Source: CALBPI01 sp039815365 (GTDB lineage: Bacteria > Pseudomonadota > Gammaproteobacteria > Steroidobacterales > Woeseiaceae). From it: a DNA stretch of 64,000 nucleotides. The notes under the pieces were generated by a model. That model saw nothing but the letters and a program-made list of their open reading frames with translations. It made no database searches and was not told the DNA's origin. The DNA lies in contig JBCBZK010000003.1 in the NCBI GenBank assembly GCA_039815365.1, positions 9,590 through 73,589 of the forward strand, in the 5' to 3' direction. Position 1 is the stretch's first letter; each line of letters opens with the position of its first letter. A program made the translations under genes and the position numbers. Below, piece by piece: positions 33,455 to 42,616 of this stretch.

Positions 33455-36400
33455 GACTTGCCTCCCTGACCGATAACACTTAACGCGCTACGACCGGTTG
33501 TTGTTTTGTTTGCGGCGCCATCATGGCGTGCAAGATTCTTGGCGCGACGCGCGCGGAACAACAGTGACGTTGATTCGATGGCGCCGTGGTCAAAGTTCTC
33601 GCTGGTGATCGCCTCATCCGGGCGAACCATGCCGACCCATGCGTTGCGCTGTCGCTTAGCCTCATACATCAGACCGTCAGCAATGCTAATGATGTGATCA
33701 AGGTTTGCTGACTCGGAGTTTGAGCGGAACAACGGATATGCCACGAAACCCAATGAGCATGATGTGCGTGCCACCTGGCCATCGCCGAGTGTGAAGTGAC
33801 GCGCATCAACCGTAGCCCGAATGCGCTCAGCCAACGCTGCCGTTTCTTCCGGGCACGAGTGCTTGGCAATCACGACGAACTCATCACCACCCCAACGAAT
33901 GAGATAGTCCGAGCGACGGCAGATGCCCTGCAGCACATCGCGGAACTCGAGCAGCATTTGGTCGCCTGCCGCGTGTCCGTAGGTGTCGTTGATCGGCTTG
34001 AAGTTGTCCAGATCGATCATCATGAACACAAGCTCAGACTCGGCAGTCGCATGGCCGCTGTCACTGTGCTCGTTAAACCGGCGCTGAATGCTGTCGAGGT
34101 CGCGGGACACTTCTTCGAAGACGAAGCGGCGATTCCGCAAGCCTGTCAACGGGTCGCTCAGACTGCTTTCCTGTAGCGCCGTATTTAGCGTCACGAGCTG
34201 ACGGTTGTTTTCTGACAGTTGCTCCGTGCGCTTACCGACTTCATTTTCCAGGCGCTTGCTGTACGCTTCCTCGCGCGCCAGTTTGCGTCTGTGGCCGTAG
34301 AACAACGCGGCCGCGCCGAGCAACGCCAATGCAGCGTAGCCAACGTATGCCCACCATGTGTTCCATGGCGCTGGTCGCACCACAACCGGAATACTGATGC
34401 CCGTGTCGTTCCAAACACCGTCACTGTTCGCAGCGCGCACTTTCAACGTAAAGCTGCCATCGCGCAGGTCCGTGTAAGTCACCCGGCGACGCGTACCTAA
34501 ATCAATCCACGCATCATCGAAACCTTCGAGTGTGTATTGATAACGGTTCTCAGCAGGTGCCGTGAAATCCAGCGCTGCGAACTCAAAAGAGACGTCGTTG
34601 CTGTGCCAGTCGACCGTCACACGACCTTCTTCGTCCAGCGGCACGTCAGCACGCACTTTGTCGTTACCCTTAAAGAAACCGGTCAACGCAATCAACGGCG
34701 CCACCGCGTTCTTAGTCACGCCACTCGGGTCAAACGCGTTGTAGCCATTGTGGCCGCCGAAGAACAACTCTCCATTGGCGCTCTTGTGGTGGGCGCCGAA
34801 GTTAAACTCTTCAGATTGCAAGCCATCTCGGCGGTGCAACGTTTCAATGACGCCCGACTGCGGATCAATCTTGCTGATGCCATAGTTCGTGCTCAGCCAC
34901 ATCCAACCATCGGCATCAAACTGCACGCCATAAACAACGTCGTTGCTCAGACCGTTCGTTTGTGAAATGTTGGAGAAGCGAATATCAGCAGGCTTACGGA
35001 CATCACCGATCACACGATCAAGACCGCCGCCGCGCGTACCGACCCACACTGTGCCCTCTGCATCGATGTTCAAGGCATAGACCGTGTCATCTGCCAGCGT
35101 GCCTGGCGTTGCTGACTCATGCCGATAGTGATGAAAACGCTCTGTGTCCGGGTCGAACAGATTCAGACCACCAGCGTCGGTGCCAATCCACATCATGCCG
35201 CTCGGGTCTTGCGCAAACGCGGTGACACGTGCGCTCGACAAACTGCTCGCCGCACTGGCATCAGGCTGGAATCGGTCAAAGCTGTTCGTCGCACGATCAA
35301 AGCGGCTGATCCCACCGCCAAACGTGCCTACCCAAACGCTGCCGGCGCGATCCTCAAACAACGCCATAATGCCGTTGGCACTCAGGCTCTTCGGATTTTC
35401 CGGATCATGTTTGTACTGGCGCAACACACCGGTGTCCGGGTTCAGTACACTCAGCCCTTGCGTCATCGTACCAACCCAGATCATACCCTCGCTGTCGCGC
35501 AGCAAGCTCATGACGCGGTCGTCGCCGATGCGCAGCCCTTCCGGGTTGTCCGCCCGGAATTTCGTAAGCTCGCCCGTGGCGCGATCGACTTCCGTCAGAC
35601 CGTCGCCGTAGGTACCCACCCACAGACGACCGTTGTCATCGGTCACGAACGAGGTCACGTTCGGGCTACTTTGCTGCGTTTGCGTTAACGCTTCAGCAGG
35701 CTCAAAACCCAGACCCCATGTGCGCGGGTTCCAGGTGTTAATGCCTTTCATTTTCGTTCCAACCCACAGTAGACCGCTGCGATCCTGGAACAGACTCGTA
35801 ATATTGTTGTCACTGATGCTCGCGACATCAGCGGCAGCGTTGGTGTAGCGCGTCGCGCTACCGTCGTTTTGATTGACGAGGTTCAAGCCACGTGTCGTAC
35901 CGACCCAAAGACGATTTTCGTTGTCTTCGAGTATCGAGGTAACCCGATTGCCTGATATCGTTGCCGTGTTGTTGGCGTCGGACGCGAACCGCTCGAAACG
36001 TTTGCTACCTGGCAACAACTTCGAAAGACCACCGCCGTAAGTACCAATCCACAAGGCTCCATCGCTGGACTGTGCAATCGCGCGCACGCTACCTTTCTGG
36101 AGCGAGTCAGTCGTGTCCGCCGAGTGCTCGAAAGCGACCTGCTGACCCGTCTGTGTGTCGATTGCTGTTAATCCATGATCACCGCCGACCCACAGCAGAC
36201 CTTTGCGATCAATCAACAGCGAGAACAGTTTGCCGTGCGGCTCGCCGGCACGCTCAATTTGAATATTCTCAAAAGTACGCGTGGCAGGATCGAAACGATC
36301 AAGACCGCCGTTGCGTGTCGCCATCCATACCCGACCTGCGTCGTCGACGATTAACCGTCGAATAATGCTACTTGTACCGTTTGCGGACTGCGTCATGTTT

Positions 36401-36789
36401 TCAACATGACCGGTCGCACGATCAAGCCGCGCGAGACCGCCACCGTTAGTGGCTAACCAGAGTGCACCATCACGACCCAAAGCCACATCGAAGATGAAAT
36501 CGTTGGACAGCGCCTGCGAGTTGCCGCGTTCGCGCTTGAAGTGTTCGAAGTTATAGCCATCGTAACGATTGAGCCCGTCTTCGGTACCAAACCACATCAT
36601 GCCTTCGCTATCCTGAACAATAGCGAGCACGTTGCTCTGGGACAGCCCATTGTCGACGGACAGTCGACTGAAGAGCATCGGTTGGTTTGCCGCCAATGCG
36701 TCAGCAGACGCCACTGCGGGCACGCTCAACACGATCGCGGCAAAAACCCCAAGCCATCGATTCAGTGTTTTAGTTGATTTAATTAACAC
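33451..36789 (-). CDS. Periplasmic beta-propeller sensor diguanylate cyclase
   Basis: About 1112 aa. The GTG at 36789 is placed 5 nt after GGAG; a GTG two codons earlier is too close. A signal sequence is followed by many two-component-propeller (Reg_prop) repeats with the motif LWVGT..GL (about 40-700), a Y_Y_Y domain (about 715-780), one membrane helix (WWAYVGYAALALLGAAALFY), a short coiled coil and a C-terminal GGDEF domain. RWGGDEF (near 969 counting from the upstream GTG) is intact, and an RxxD I-site (RRSD) lies five residues before it, so an active, product-inhibited cyclase is expected. The propeller probably reads a periplasmic glycan or peptide cue. Overlaps the subtilase by 4 nt. 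Confidence 0.92.
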   Translation of the reverse strand: MLIKSTKTLNRWLGVFAAIVLSVPAVASADALAANQPMLFSRLSVDNGLSQSNVLAIVQDSEGMMWFGTEDGLNRYDGYNFEHFKRERGNSQALSNDFIFDVALGRDGALWLATNGGGLARLDRATGHVENMTQSANGTSSIIRRLIVDDAGRVWMATRNGGLDRFDPATRTFENIQIERAGEPHGKLFSLLIDRKGLLWVGGDHGLTAIDTQTGQQVAFEHSADTTDSLQKGSVRAIAQSSDGALWIGTYGGGLSKLLPGSKRFERFASDANNTATISGNRVTSILEDNENRLWVGTTRGLNLVNQNDGSATRYTNAAADVASISDNNITSLFQDRSGLLWVGTKMKGINTWNPRTWGLGFEPAEALTQTQQSSPNVTSFVTDDNGRLWVGTYGDGLTEVDRATGELTKFRADNPEGLRIGDDRVMSLLRDSEGMIWVGTMTQGLSVLNPDTGVLRQYKHDPENPKSLSANGIMALFEDRAGSVWVGTFGGGISRFDRATNSFDRFQPDASAASSLSSARVTAFAQDPSGMMWIGTDAGGLNLFDPDTERFHHYRHESATPGTLADDTVYALNIDAEGTVWVGTRGGGLDRVIGDVRKPADIRFSNISQTNGLSNDVVYGVQFDADGWMWLSTNYGISKIDPQSGVIETLHRRDGLQSEEFNFGAHHKSANGELFFGGHNGYNAFDPSGVTKNAVAPLIALTGFFKGNDKVRADVPLDEEGRVTVDWHSNDVSFEFAALDFTAPAENRYQYTLEGFDDAWIDLGTRRRVTYTDLRDGSFTLKVRAANSDGVWNDTGISIPVVVRPAPWNTWWAYVGYAALALLGAAALFYGHRRKLAREEAYSKRLENEVGKRTEQLSENNRQLVTLNTALQESSLSDPLTGLRNRRFVFEEVSRDLDSIQRRFNEHSDSGHATAESELVFMMIDLDNFKPINDTYGHAAGDQMLLEFRDVLQGICRRSDYLIRWGGDEFVVIAKHSCPEETAALAERIRATVDARHFTLGDGQVARTSCSLGFVAYPLFRSNSESANLDHIISIADGLMYEAKRQRNAWVGMVRPDEAITSENFDHGAIESTSLLFRARRAKNLARHDGAANKTTTGRSALSVIGQGGKS

Positions 36790-36936
36790 AGTCACTCCGA
36801 TTCCATTTCACTCTTGGCCAGCGCGCAACGGCTGGATGGATGATGACTGTATTAGGCGCCAGATTCGGCGAGAGTGCGTTGATGCGGCGTCGCCCACGCC
36901 GGGGCAAAGTGTGACGCAGTTCAAATAAGAAGGGTG

Positions 36937-38862
36937 TTAAGCCGAAGCGCTCAACACACCATTTTCCCGCTGTGCCAACAGTTTTCGGACCTCGTCCGGG
37001 TGAGAGGCACGCGAGTGCAAATAGCCCTGGTAGGCATCGCACCGCAAACCTTGCAATGCAGCGAGCTGATCTTGTGTTTCAACACCTTCAGCAATGACGG
37101 TAAGATTCAACCGCTGGCCTAACGCGACCATCGCCGATGTAATTGCAGCGTCTCGCGGGTCGCCAACGATGCCGCTGATGTAGGACTTGTCGACCTTTAA
37201 AACATCGACCGGCAACTCTTTAAGGTAGGCGATTGCTGACTCGCCGGTGCCAAAGTCGTCAACCGACAATCGAATCCCCAGTGCTTTGAGTTCGTGCAGT
37301 TGACTGATCACATCGTAATCGCCAGACAACACGCCGCGCTCGCTGATCTCCAACTCAATCAAGTGGGCAGGAACACCATGGCGTTGCAAGACGCTATCTA
37401 CGGTCTGGTAGAAACTGGTGTGCATCAGTTGCACTTTGGCAACGTTGACACACATGCATGGCGCGTTCAGACCCTCATCAATCCACGCTTTCAACTGAGC
37501 ACAAGCGCGATCCAGCACATATTCGCCGAGGCGCAACATCAGACCGGATTCTTCGGCGATCGGAATAAATTCCATTGGGTGAATAACGGTGCCATCCTCG
37601 CGTTTCCAACGAAGCAGCGCTTCAACCGCCAACACCTTGTTGTCGGTGACGCTCACGATCGGCTGATACGCAACGCGAAGTGCGTTGTGATCCAATGCTT
37701 CTGTGAGCATTCGTTCTATCTGTAATTTTCGCGCTGCGGCCTCTTCCGTCTCAGCACAGTAAAAGCGGAATCCGCCACCGCGACGTTGCGCCTCGCGCAT
37801 TGCGTTTTCGGCGCGCTGCAACAAACTGTCCACTGAATTAGCATCTGCCGGATGCACCGCAGCACCAATACACGCAGACAAGTGCAAGCTCTGTGCTGGC
37901 ATCGCGATCGGCGCAGATAAGCGATGTAGCAGCAGCTCTCGAAAACGTGTCAGTGTCGCTTCGGCGCCTGACCAGCTGAGCATGATGCCGAAACGCGCCT
38001 GATCGAGACTGGACACCACGGCAGTGTGCAAGCCACAACCACTATCGTCCGGCGCATCGAGATCACGCAGTGAATCAGTCAACTCCTCAGCGATCTTGCC
38101 TAACAGCTCGTCGGCAACGGATTGTCCCATTGCCTCGACGATTAACCGGAATCGGGTAAACCCGATAACGAAAACCGCCACTTTGCCCCCAGTCACCATG
38201 GAGGCACGCATGCCGCGACCCATGATTTCTTTAAATTTCATTTTGTTCGGTAGGCCGGTCACCGGTTCGATCGACTCACGACTGCGCAATTGCTTGCGAG
38301 CCTGGTCAGCGAACGACAGCGCCTTACGCAGCGCATCCTCACTCTGATCAAGTTGCCCTTGCATTTTACTCAGCGTCGCCGCGCGAACGACACGACGGGC
38401 GACCATCTCCCATGCGACGGGTTTACGAATGATATCGAAAGGTTGTGCATCAACCGCCTCTTTGGTCTCACGTTGGTTTGCGCACATCACAAACACGGAC
38501 GGAGTCGGCGCACCTGCCATCGTAAGCTGCTTGTAAAAGACGTGACCTGCCTTTGTCTTAAGGCTCGCGTCAACAACAACAACGGACGCGTCCATCGCAA
38601 GCTGCATTGCAGATGTTTCGTTCGGCTTATCGGGTGCCTCGACCTCCAACCCGGACTGGCGGAGCCAACGACTCCCCCATTTGCGTACGTCGCTATCGCG
38701 TACAAGCAACACGGCTTTTGGACCGCGACCGATCATCGTCTGCGTGTTGTCGCTGGCTGGCATGGTGATAGCCCGCAACTCCTGAGTCAGATCAAGTAGC
38801 TCGGTCACTGTTTCCGCCTGACGGCGAACACCGCTATCGCCTTTTAGGTCGAAGCCACTCAT
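36937..38862 (-). CDS. Response-regulator-like GGDEF-EAL protein, probable c-di-GMP phosphodiesterase
   Basis: 641 aa. Residues about 48-165 resemble a receiver fold (VLLVRDSD..VVVVDASL..IIRKPVA); a coiled coil and a GGDEF-like domain (about 195-365) follow, in which the GGDEF motif is replaced by DQARF, so no cyclase activity is expected. The EAL domain (about 380-630) is intact: EAL at 414-416, N473, the LEISE stretch near 504-508, DDFGTG 535-540, K556, AEGVET 591-596 and QGY. It therefore probably hydrolyses c-di-GMP. Its ATG overlaps the stop of the upstream GGDEF-EAL gene by 4 nt. Cytoplasmic. Confidence 0.9.
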   Translation of the reverse strand: MSGFDLKGDSGVRRQAETVTELLDLTQELRAITMPASDNTQTMIGRGPKAVLLVRDSDVRKWGSRWLRQSGLEVEAPDKPNETSAMQLAMDASVVVVDASLKTKAGHVFYKQLTMAGAPTPSVFVMCANQRETKEAVDAQPFDIIRKPVAWEMVARRVVRAATLSKMQGQLDQSEDALRKALSFADQARKQLRSRESIEPVTGLPNKMKFKEIMGRGMRASMVTGGKVAVFVIGFTRFRLIVEAMGQSVADELLGKIAEELTDSLRDLDAPDDSGCGLHTAVVSSLDQARFGIMLSWSGAEATLTRFRELLLHRLSAPIAMPAQSLHLSACIGAAVHPADANSVDSLLQRAENAMREAQRRGGGFRFYCAETEEAAARKLQIERMLTEALDHNALRVAYQPIVSVTDNKVLAVEALLRWKREDGTVIHPMEFIPIAEESGLMLRLGEYVLDRACAQLKAWIDEGLNAPCMCVNVAKVQLMHTSFYQTVDSVLQRHGVPAHLIELEISERGVLSGDYDVISQLHELKALGIRLSVDDFGTGESAIAYLKELPVDVLKVDKSYISGIVGDPRDAAITSAMVALGQRLNLTVIAEGVETQDQLAALQGLRCDAYQGYLHSRASHPDEVRKLLAQRENGVLSASA

Positions 38863-40568
38863 CGTGCATCACCGGCGACGGATTGTGCCGACTGCGATTC
38901 AACCAAAAATTCAACAACAGTTTCCGCAGGCAGTGGCTGAGTAAACAAGAAACCCTGCAATTGATCTACGTCGATATCGCGCATCAACGTATCGTGCAGT
39001 GGTTTTTCGATGCCAACCGCTGTCACCGGCAACTCCAATTGACGTGCCAACGCAACGATACCGGCACACGCGCCGCGATGCGCGACGCTGTCGGCAGTTC
39101 GACTCACTAGCCGACGATCGATTTTTACGCCGCCGATCGGGCTTTCAGCGAGCATTGCCGCGGAACAGGTCCCGGCCCCGAAGTCTTCTACGATGACCCG
39201 CACGCCTAACGCTTCCAAACGTTTGCAGGTCGCGAAGTTGTCTTGGGCATCGCGAACCAGAATGTGCTCGCCAATCTCCAGATCGACGAGCTGCGCCGGC
39301 ACGGCGAACTTCTCAAGCAAATGCGATAGTCGCTCCACCAGATCAATACGACCAAACTCGGGTGCCGTCAGATTAATCGCGATGCGCACTGAGTCATGGC
39401 CTTGCTCACGCCAGCTGGCGAAGTCTTCCAAGGCCTGCTGCATGACCCAATCGCCAATATCAGCCACGATCCCGGTACGCTCCGCAACGGTCAAAATTTT
39501 CTGAATAGGTTGCGCGGTTAGCAACGTTGTCGGCCAACGCAGCAACGCTTCGATACAACTGACTTGGCCGGATTGTGCATCAATCACAGGCAGGTATTTC
39601 AAACGATAGTCGTTGCGTTGCAGGGCAGTGCGCAACTCGGTCGCAAGATCCTGACGCTGCAACGCACGTAAACGAATCGTACCCGAGTGCATGCGATAAC
39701 ACGCCGAACGCGCGTGACGCGCATCATCCATCGCCGCTTCGGCGTTCGATAACAGTGTGTCGCTGTCGTTGCCGTCTTGCGGGAACAACGCGACACCGAC
39801 GCGCGGTGACACATAAACGTGGCCGCGCTCGTTCATGATCGGCTCGCTGAGCGTATCAACGATCCGAGCAGCAACGGACTCTGCGTCCTCGCCATTTTCA
39901 ATTTTCGGCAACACGACAGCAAATTGCCGATAGTCCGTGCGGGCAACAACGCTCACACGCTCCATATCCTCAGTCAACGGCTCGTTTGTGCCGCGAATCT
40001 GGACGGAGAGTCTGTCGGCCAATTGCCGCAACACGTCATCTAATTGGGCACCGCTCATTCCGTAGCCGAAATCTTCGATTTGCCCGATATGGATACTGAG
40101 CACGCCTAGCCTGCCTTCTTTCAAGGCCTGCGATTGAAGTGCATCGCCTAAGTCCTCAACTAGGAACTGGCGGTTCGGCAAACCCGTCGCCCGATCCTGA
40201 AATGCCAACTTACGCACCCGTTGCAGATCACCAAGCAAATTCGCCATGTCGCGCGCAACGACGAGAATTTTGTCAATGCCTTGCGGCACATACATAAACT
40301 CATAGGTCTGTTCGCGGTTTGCCACGCGTACGCGCTCGCAGAATGACAGACGGCCGCGAATCGCGCGCTTCAAGTGTGAGCGTACGTCTTTGGCTTGCGC
40401 ATCAGGTAGCAGGTCGAAAATCGTCACCGATTGCTTCGACGTAAAGTTAAGTGCACATCCCGACAGTAAGCTGCCGCGTTCAATGCATTGAATAACAACC
40501 CCTTCTTGCGTCATTACAAGAACAGTATTGGTTGCCTCATCAATGAAAGGTGTCGATTTCTCCCCCAT
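38859..40568 (-). CDS. PAS-GGDEF-EAL protein with degenerate catalytic motifs
   Basis: 569 aa from the ATG at 40568 (AGAGGG ribosome site); an in-frame start 17 codons upstream lacks support. A PAS-like domain (about 12-110) precedes a GGDEF-like domain whose signature reads TDYRQF, and an EAL domain with IEALLRW kept but VEDFGAG instead of DDFGTG and AVGIEKP instead of AEGVET (the general catalytic Glu is Val). Both enzymatic halves look inactive, so it may bind c-di-GMP or GTP as a receptor or regulate its partner. It overlaps the next gene (active-looking EAL) by 4 nt. Confidence 0.88.
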   Translation of the reverse strand: MGEKSTPFIDEATNTVLVMTQEGVVIQCIERGSLLSGCALNFTSKQSVTIFDLLPDAQAKDVRSHLKRAIRGRLSFCERVRVANREQTYEFMYVPQGIDKILVVARDMANLLGDLQRVRKLAFQDRATGLPNRQFLVEDLGDALQSQALKEGRLGVLSIHIGQIEDFGYGMSGAQLDDVLRQLADRLSVQIRGTNEPLTEDMERVSVVARTDYRQFAVVLPKIENGEDAESVAARIVDTLSEPIMNERGHVYVSPRVGVALFPQDGNDSDTLLSNAEAAMDDARHARSACYRMHSGTIRLRALQRQDLATELRTALQRNDYRLKYLPVIDAQSGQVSCIEALLRWPTTLLTAQPIQKILTVAERTGIVADIGDWVMQQALEDFASWREQGHDSVRIAINLTAPEFGRIDLVERLSHLLEKFAVPAQLVDLEIGEHILVRDAQDNFATCKRLEALGVRVIVEDFGAGTCSAAMLAESPIGGVKIDRRLVSRTADSVAHRGACAGIVALARQLELPVTAVGIEKPLHDTLMRDIDVDQLQGFLFTQPLPAETVVEFLVESQSAQSVAGDAR

Positions 40569-40784
40569 CAAAACCCTCTTGGTGCAATCGATTCTTTTCG
40601 AGCTGCGGAGTATGGGCACGCGATCTGATGAGGGTCATTTCGAGGCTAGCATAATGAGACGTAGTTCATCCTTTGACCGTAATCGTTGTGACCTGCCCCT
40701 ATATTATGCGCGCAGGTGTGGAACTCGGCGTGCCAATGCTAAACTTCGCGTCTAGCCAGTCATTACCAGATAAGGAATCGGTCC

Positions 40785-41642
40785 ATGAAATTACGTCAAA
40801 TTGCGACTCTGTTATGTTCAACCGCATGCCTTGCGCTCGCTATGGGGCAACCCGTGCACGCTGGTCATCATGAAAGCGGCGAACACGCTACCTCAATGGA
40901 AGACATCCTCGCAGCAGACTTTCGCGACAAAGACCGGGCACGCGATGCCTACCGACACCCTGCAGAAACGCTAGCTTTTTTTGGTTTGAAACCAACAATG
41001 GCCGTCGGTGAGTACGGTCCTGGCGGCGGTTGGTACACTCGCGTTATCGCACCAATGATTGCGCCTACCGGAAAATACGTTGCGCTGCATGCGGACATGG
41101 AACGTTACAACGCAGGCGAGCCTGCGGAGCGAACCGCCAAGCGCAAGCAGTCCATCATTGATTTCCCGGCGAAAGTCAGCGACTGGACTGGCGTCGATGC
41201 CGACGCTATTACGTCGGTCGAGCTCGACGATACCAAGGACATGGACGGTGCCCTGGACGCGATTGTCATGTTCCGTGGCTTGCACGGTCTGGCGCGCAAG
41301 GACTTGACGGATGAGACGATCGCGCACTTCTATCGCGTACTCAAATCCGGCGGTATGGTTGGCATGGTGCAACACCGCGCTGACGAAGATGCAGCGTACG
41401 ATTACACGCGTGGACACAATGGCTATCTGAAACAGTCAGAGGTGATCGCCATGTTCGAGAGCGAAGGTTTTGCGCTCGTCAAAACCTCCGAGATCAATGC
41501 GAATGAAAACGACTCGGCAAACTGGGACGGTGGTGTCTGGTCTTTGCCACCAACACTTCGCCACGGCGATAAAGACAAAGCCAAGTACCAGGCTGTCGGC
41601 GAAAGCGACCGCATGACGTTGGTTTTTCGTAAGCCTGGTTAA
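40785..41642 (+). CDS. Exported methyltransferase-like protein
   Basis: 285 aa with a cleavable signal peptide (MKLRQIATLLCSTACLALA, AHA at the cleavage site). The mature part is a class I SAM-methyltransferase fold: VGEYGPGGGWYT is motif I, ALHADME a motif II-like acidic turn, and a Gly-Gly turn VLKSGG occurs later. It resembles the predicted methyltransferases of COG4798 that carry signal peptides. SAM is not known to be available in the periplasm, so the true ligand or reaction is unclear. Ribosome site AAGGAA upstream of the ATG at 40785. It is followed at 22 nt by a TerB-like protein. Confidence 0.8.
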   Translation: MKLRQIATLLCSTACLALAMGQPVHAGHHESGEHATSMEDILAADFRDKDRARDAYRHPAETLAFFGLKPTMAVGEYGPGGGWYTRVIAPMIAPTGKYVALHADMERYNAGEPAERTAKRKQSIIDFPAKVSDWTGVDADAITSVELDDTKDMDGALDAIVMFRGLHGLARKDLTDETIAHFYRVLKSGGMVGMVQHRADEDAAYDYTRGHNGYLKQSEVIAMFESEGFALVKTSEINANENDSANWDGGVWSLPPTLRHGDKDKAKYQAVGESDRMTLVFRKPG

Positions 41643-41663
41643 TACGCAGCTGAGACGGGTGTC

Positions 41664-42203
41664 ATGCATATAATCCTTGGATTTTTGAGCAGCATCGTCA
41701 CTATTTTGTGGCTACTGCATCGGCTCGCCGAGATGGGCATCGATCTCGGCGGGCTCAATCCCTGGTCTTGGCAACGCCGACGCAAGTTCCGAGCAGCGTA
41801 CCAAGGCGATCCGATCTACACCTTGGAAGACCCGATGGAAGCCGTCGCGGTGCTATTGGTTGCCGTGGCGAAAGCGGACGGTGATATGAGCCATAATGAA
41901 CGACAAGAATTGTTGTCGATCTTCACCACCAATTTCCACTTGTCGCAAACGGATGCGTCGTCGTTGCTCGGCGCCAGCACACATTTATACGGCAGCGGCG
42001 ACAGCGTTCGCAGTTCATTGGAAAAAGTGTTGCAACCTAGCGCCGCAAAATTCTCTCCGACACAAGCTCAGTCAGCGATTGAAATGCTCGAGCATATGGG
42101 CAGTGTTGACGAACAGATTAGCGATGCGCAGAACGATATCATCAACCGCGCGCGTACCACGCTGCTTGGGCGCATTCCGTCAGACAATGACCGTTGGTCT
42201 TGA
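41664..42203 (+). CDS. TerB-like domain membrane protein
   Basis: 179 aa. One N-terminal hydrophobic segment (about 2-20) is followed by a polar linker and an all-helical domain (about 55-165) with AVAKADGDMSHNE, the typical TerB/DjlA-like acidic first motif. TerB-like domains bind divalent metals and are found in tellurite resistance and co-chaperone proteins; here the role is unknown. Likely anchored in the inner membrane with the domain in the cytoplasm. It follows the methyltransferase-like gene at 22 nt and may share its transcript. Confidence 0.75.
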   Translation: MHIILGFLSSIVTILWLLHRLAEMGIDLGGLNPWSWQRRRKFRAAYQGDPIYTLEDPMEAVAVLLVAVAKADGDMSHNERQELLSIFTTNFHLSQTDASSLLGASTHLYGSGDSVRSSLEKVLQPSAAKFSPTQAQSAIEMLEHMGSVDEQISDAQNDIINRARTTLLGRIPSDNDRWS

Positions 42204-42616
42204 ACGCCTGAAACAGACATACAAGTGCGCCGCGTTAGCGGCATGCGTACTGTTGGCGGCAGCCCTTGTCGATCTCAGCACGTTGTGACGCCGCGCTGAC
42301 GCATTTGCAAAACACGCACGATCCCCACGCAAGTATCGTCACAACCCCACCAAACGGCTGATTGTCGCTACTTCGTTTGCGCGAATGGCACGTGCTGCTA
42401 TGCATCAAAAGTCTTCACCGACCATTTTTGGTTTCATCGGCAAATATTGGAATTCATTGGATTATTTCGACCATTTGCGTCAAAGCAAAAGTTGCGCAAT
42501 TTGGACCACACTTGCAAAACCTACTGGCATTGGCCTAGCGTCGGCGTGGGGAAAAAATCGGGGATAAGCGACGAAGATCAGCATGCCTCATTCACGTAAT
42601 ACTTAGGGGATGGAAC
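42204..42616. other. 413-bp gap before the PPC-tailed subtilase
   Basis: No supported gene, RNA or repeat seen. Both strands have only short frames without ribosome sites. The right end carries the GGGGATGG ribosome site of the protease gene. The promoter of the protease probably lies here, but I cannot place it. Confidence 0.5.

Noticed and set aside
33669..36365. Several plus-strand frames opposite the propeller sensor
   Set aside because: They mirror repeated LWVGT-type codons of the sensor gene, lack ribosome sites and have no homology I recognise.
41896..42288. 130-aa frame ending in the gap after the TerB-like gene
   Set aside because: Mostly an out-of-phase shadow of the TerB-like gene; only the last 28 codons lie in free DNA.
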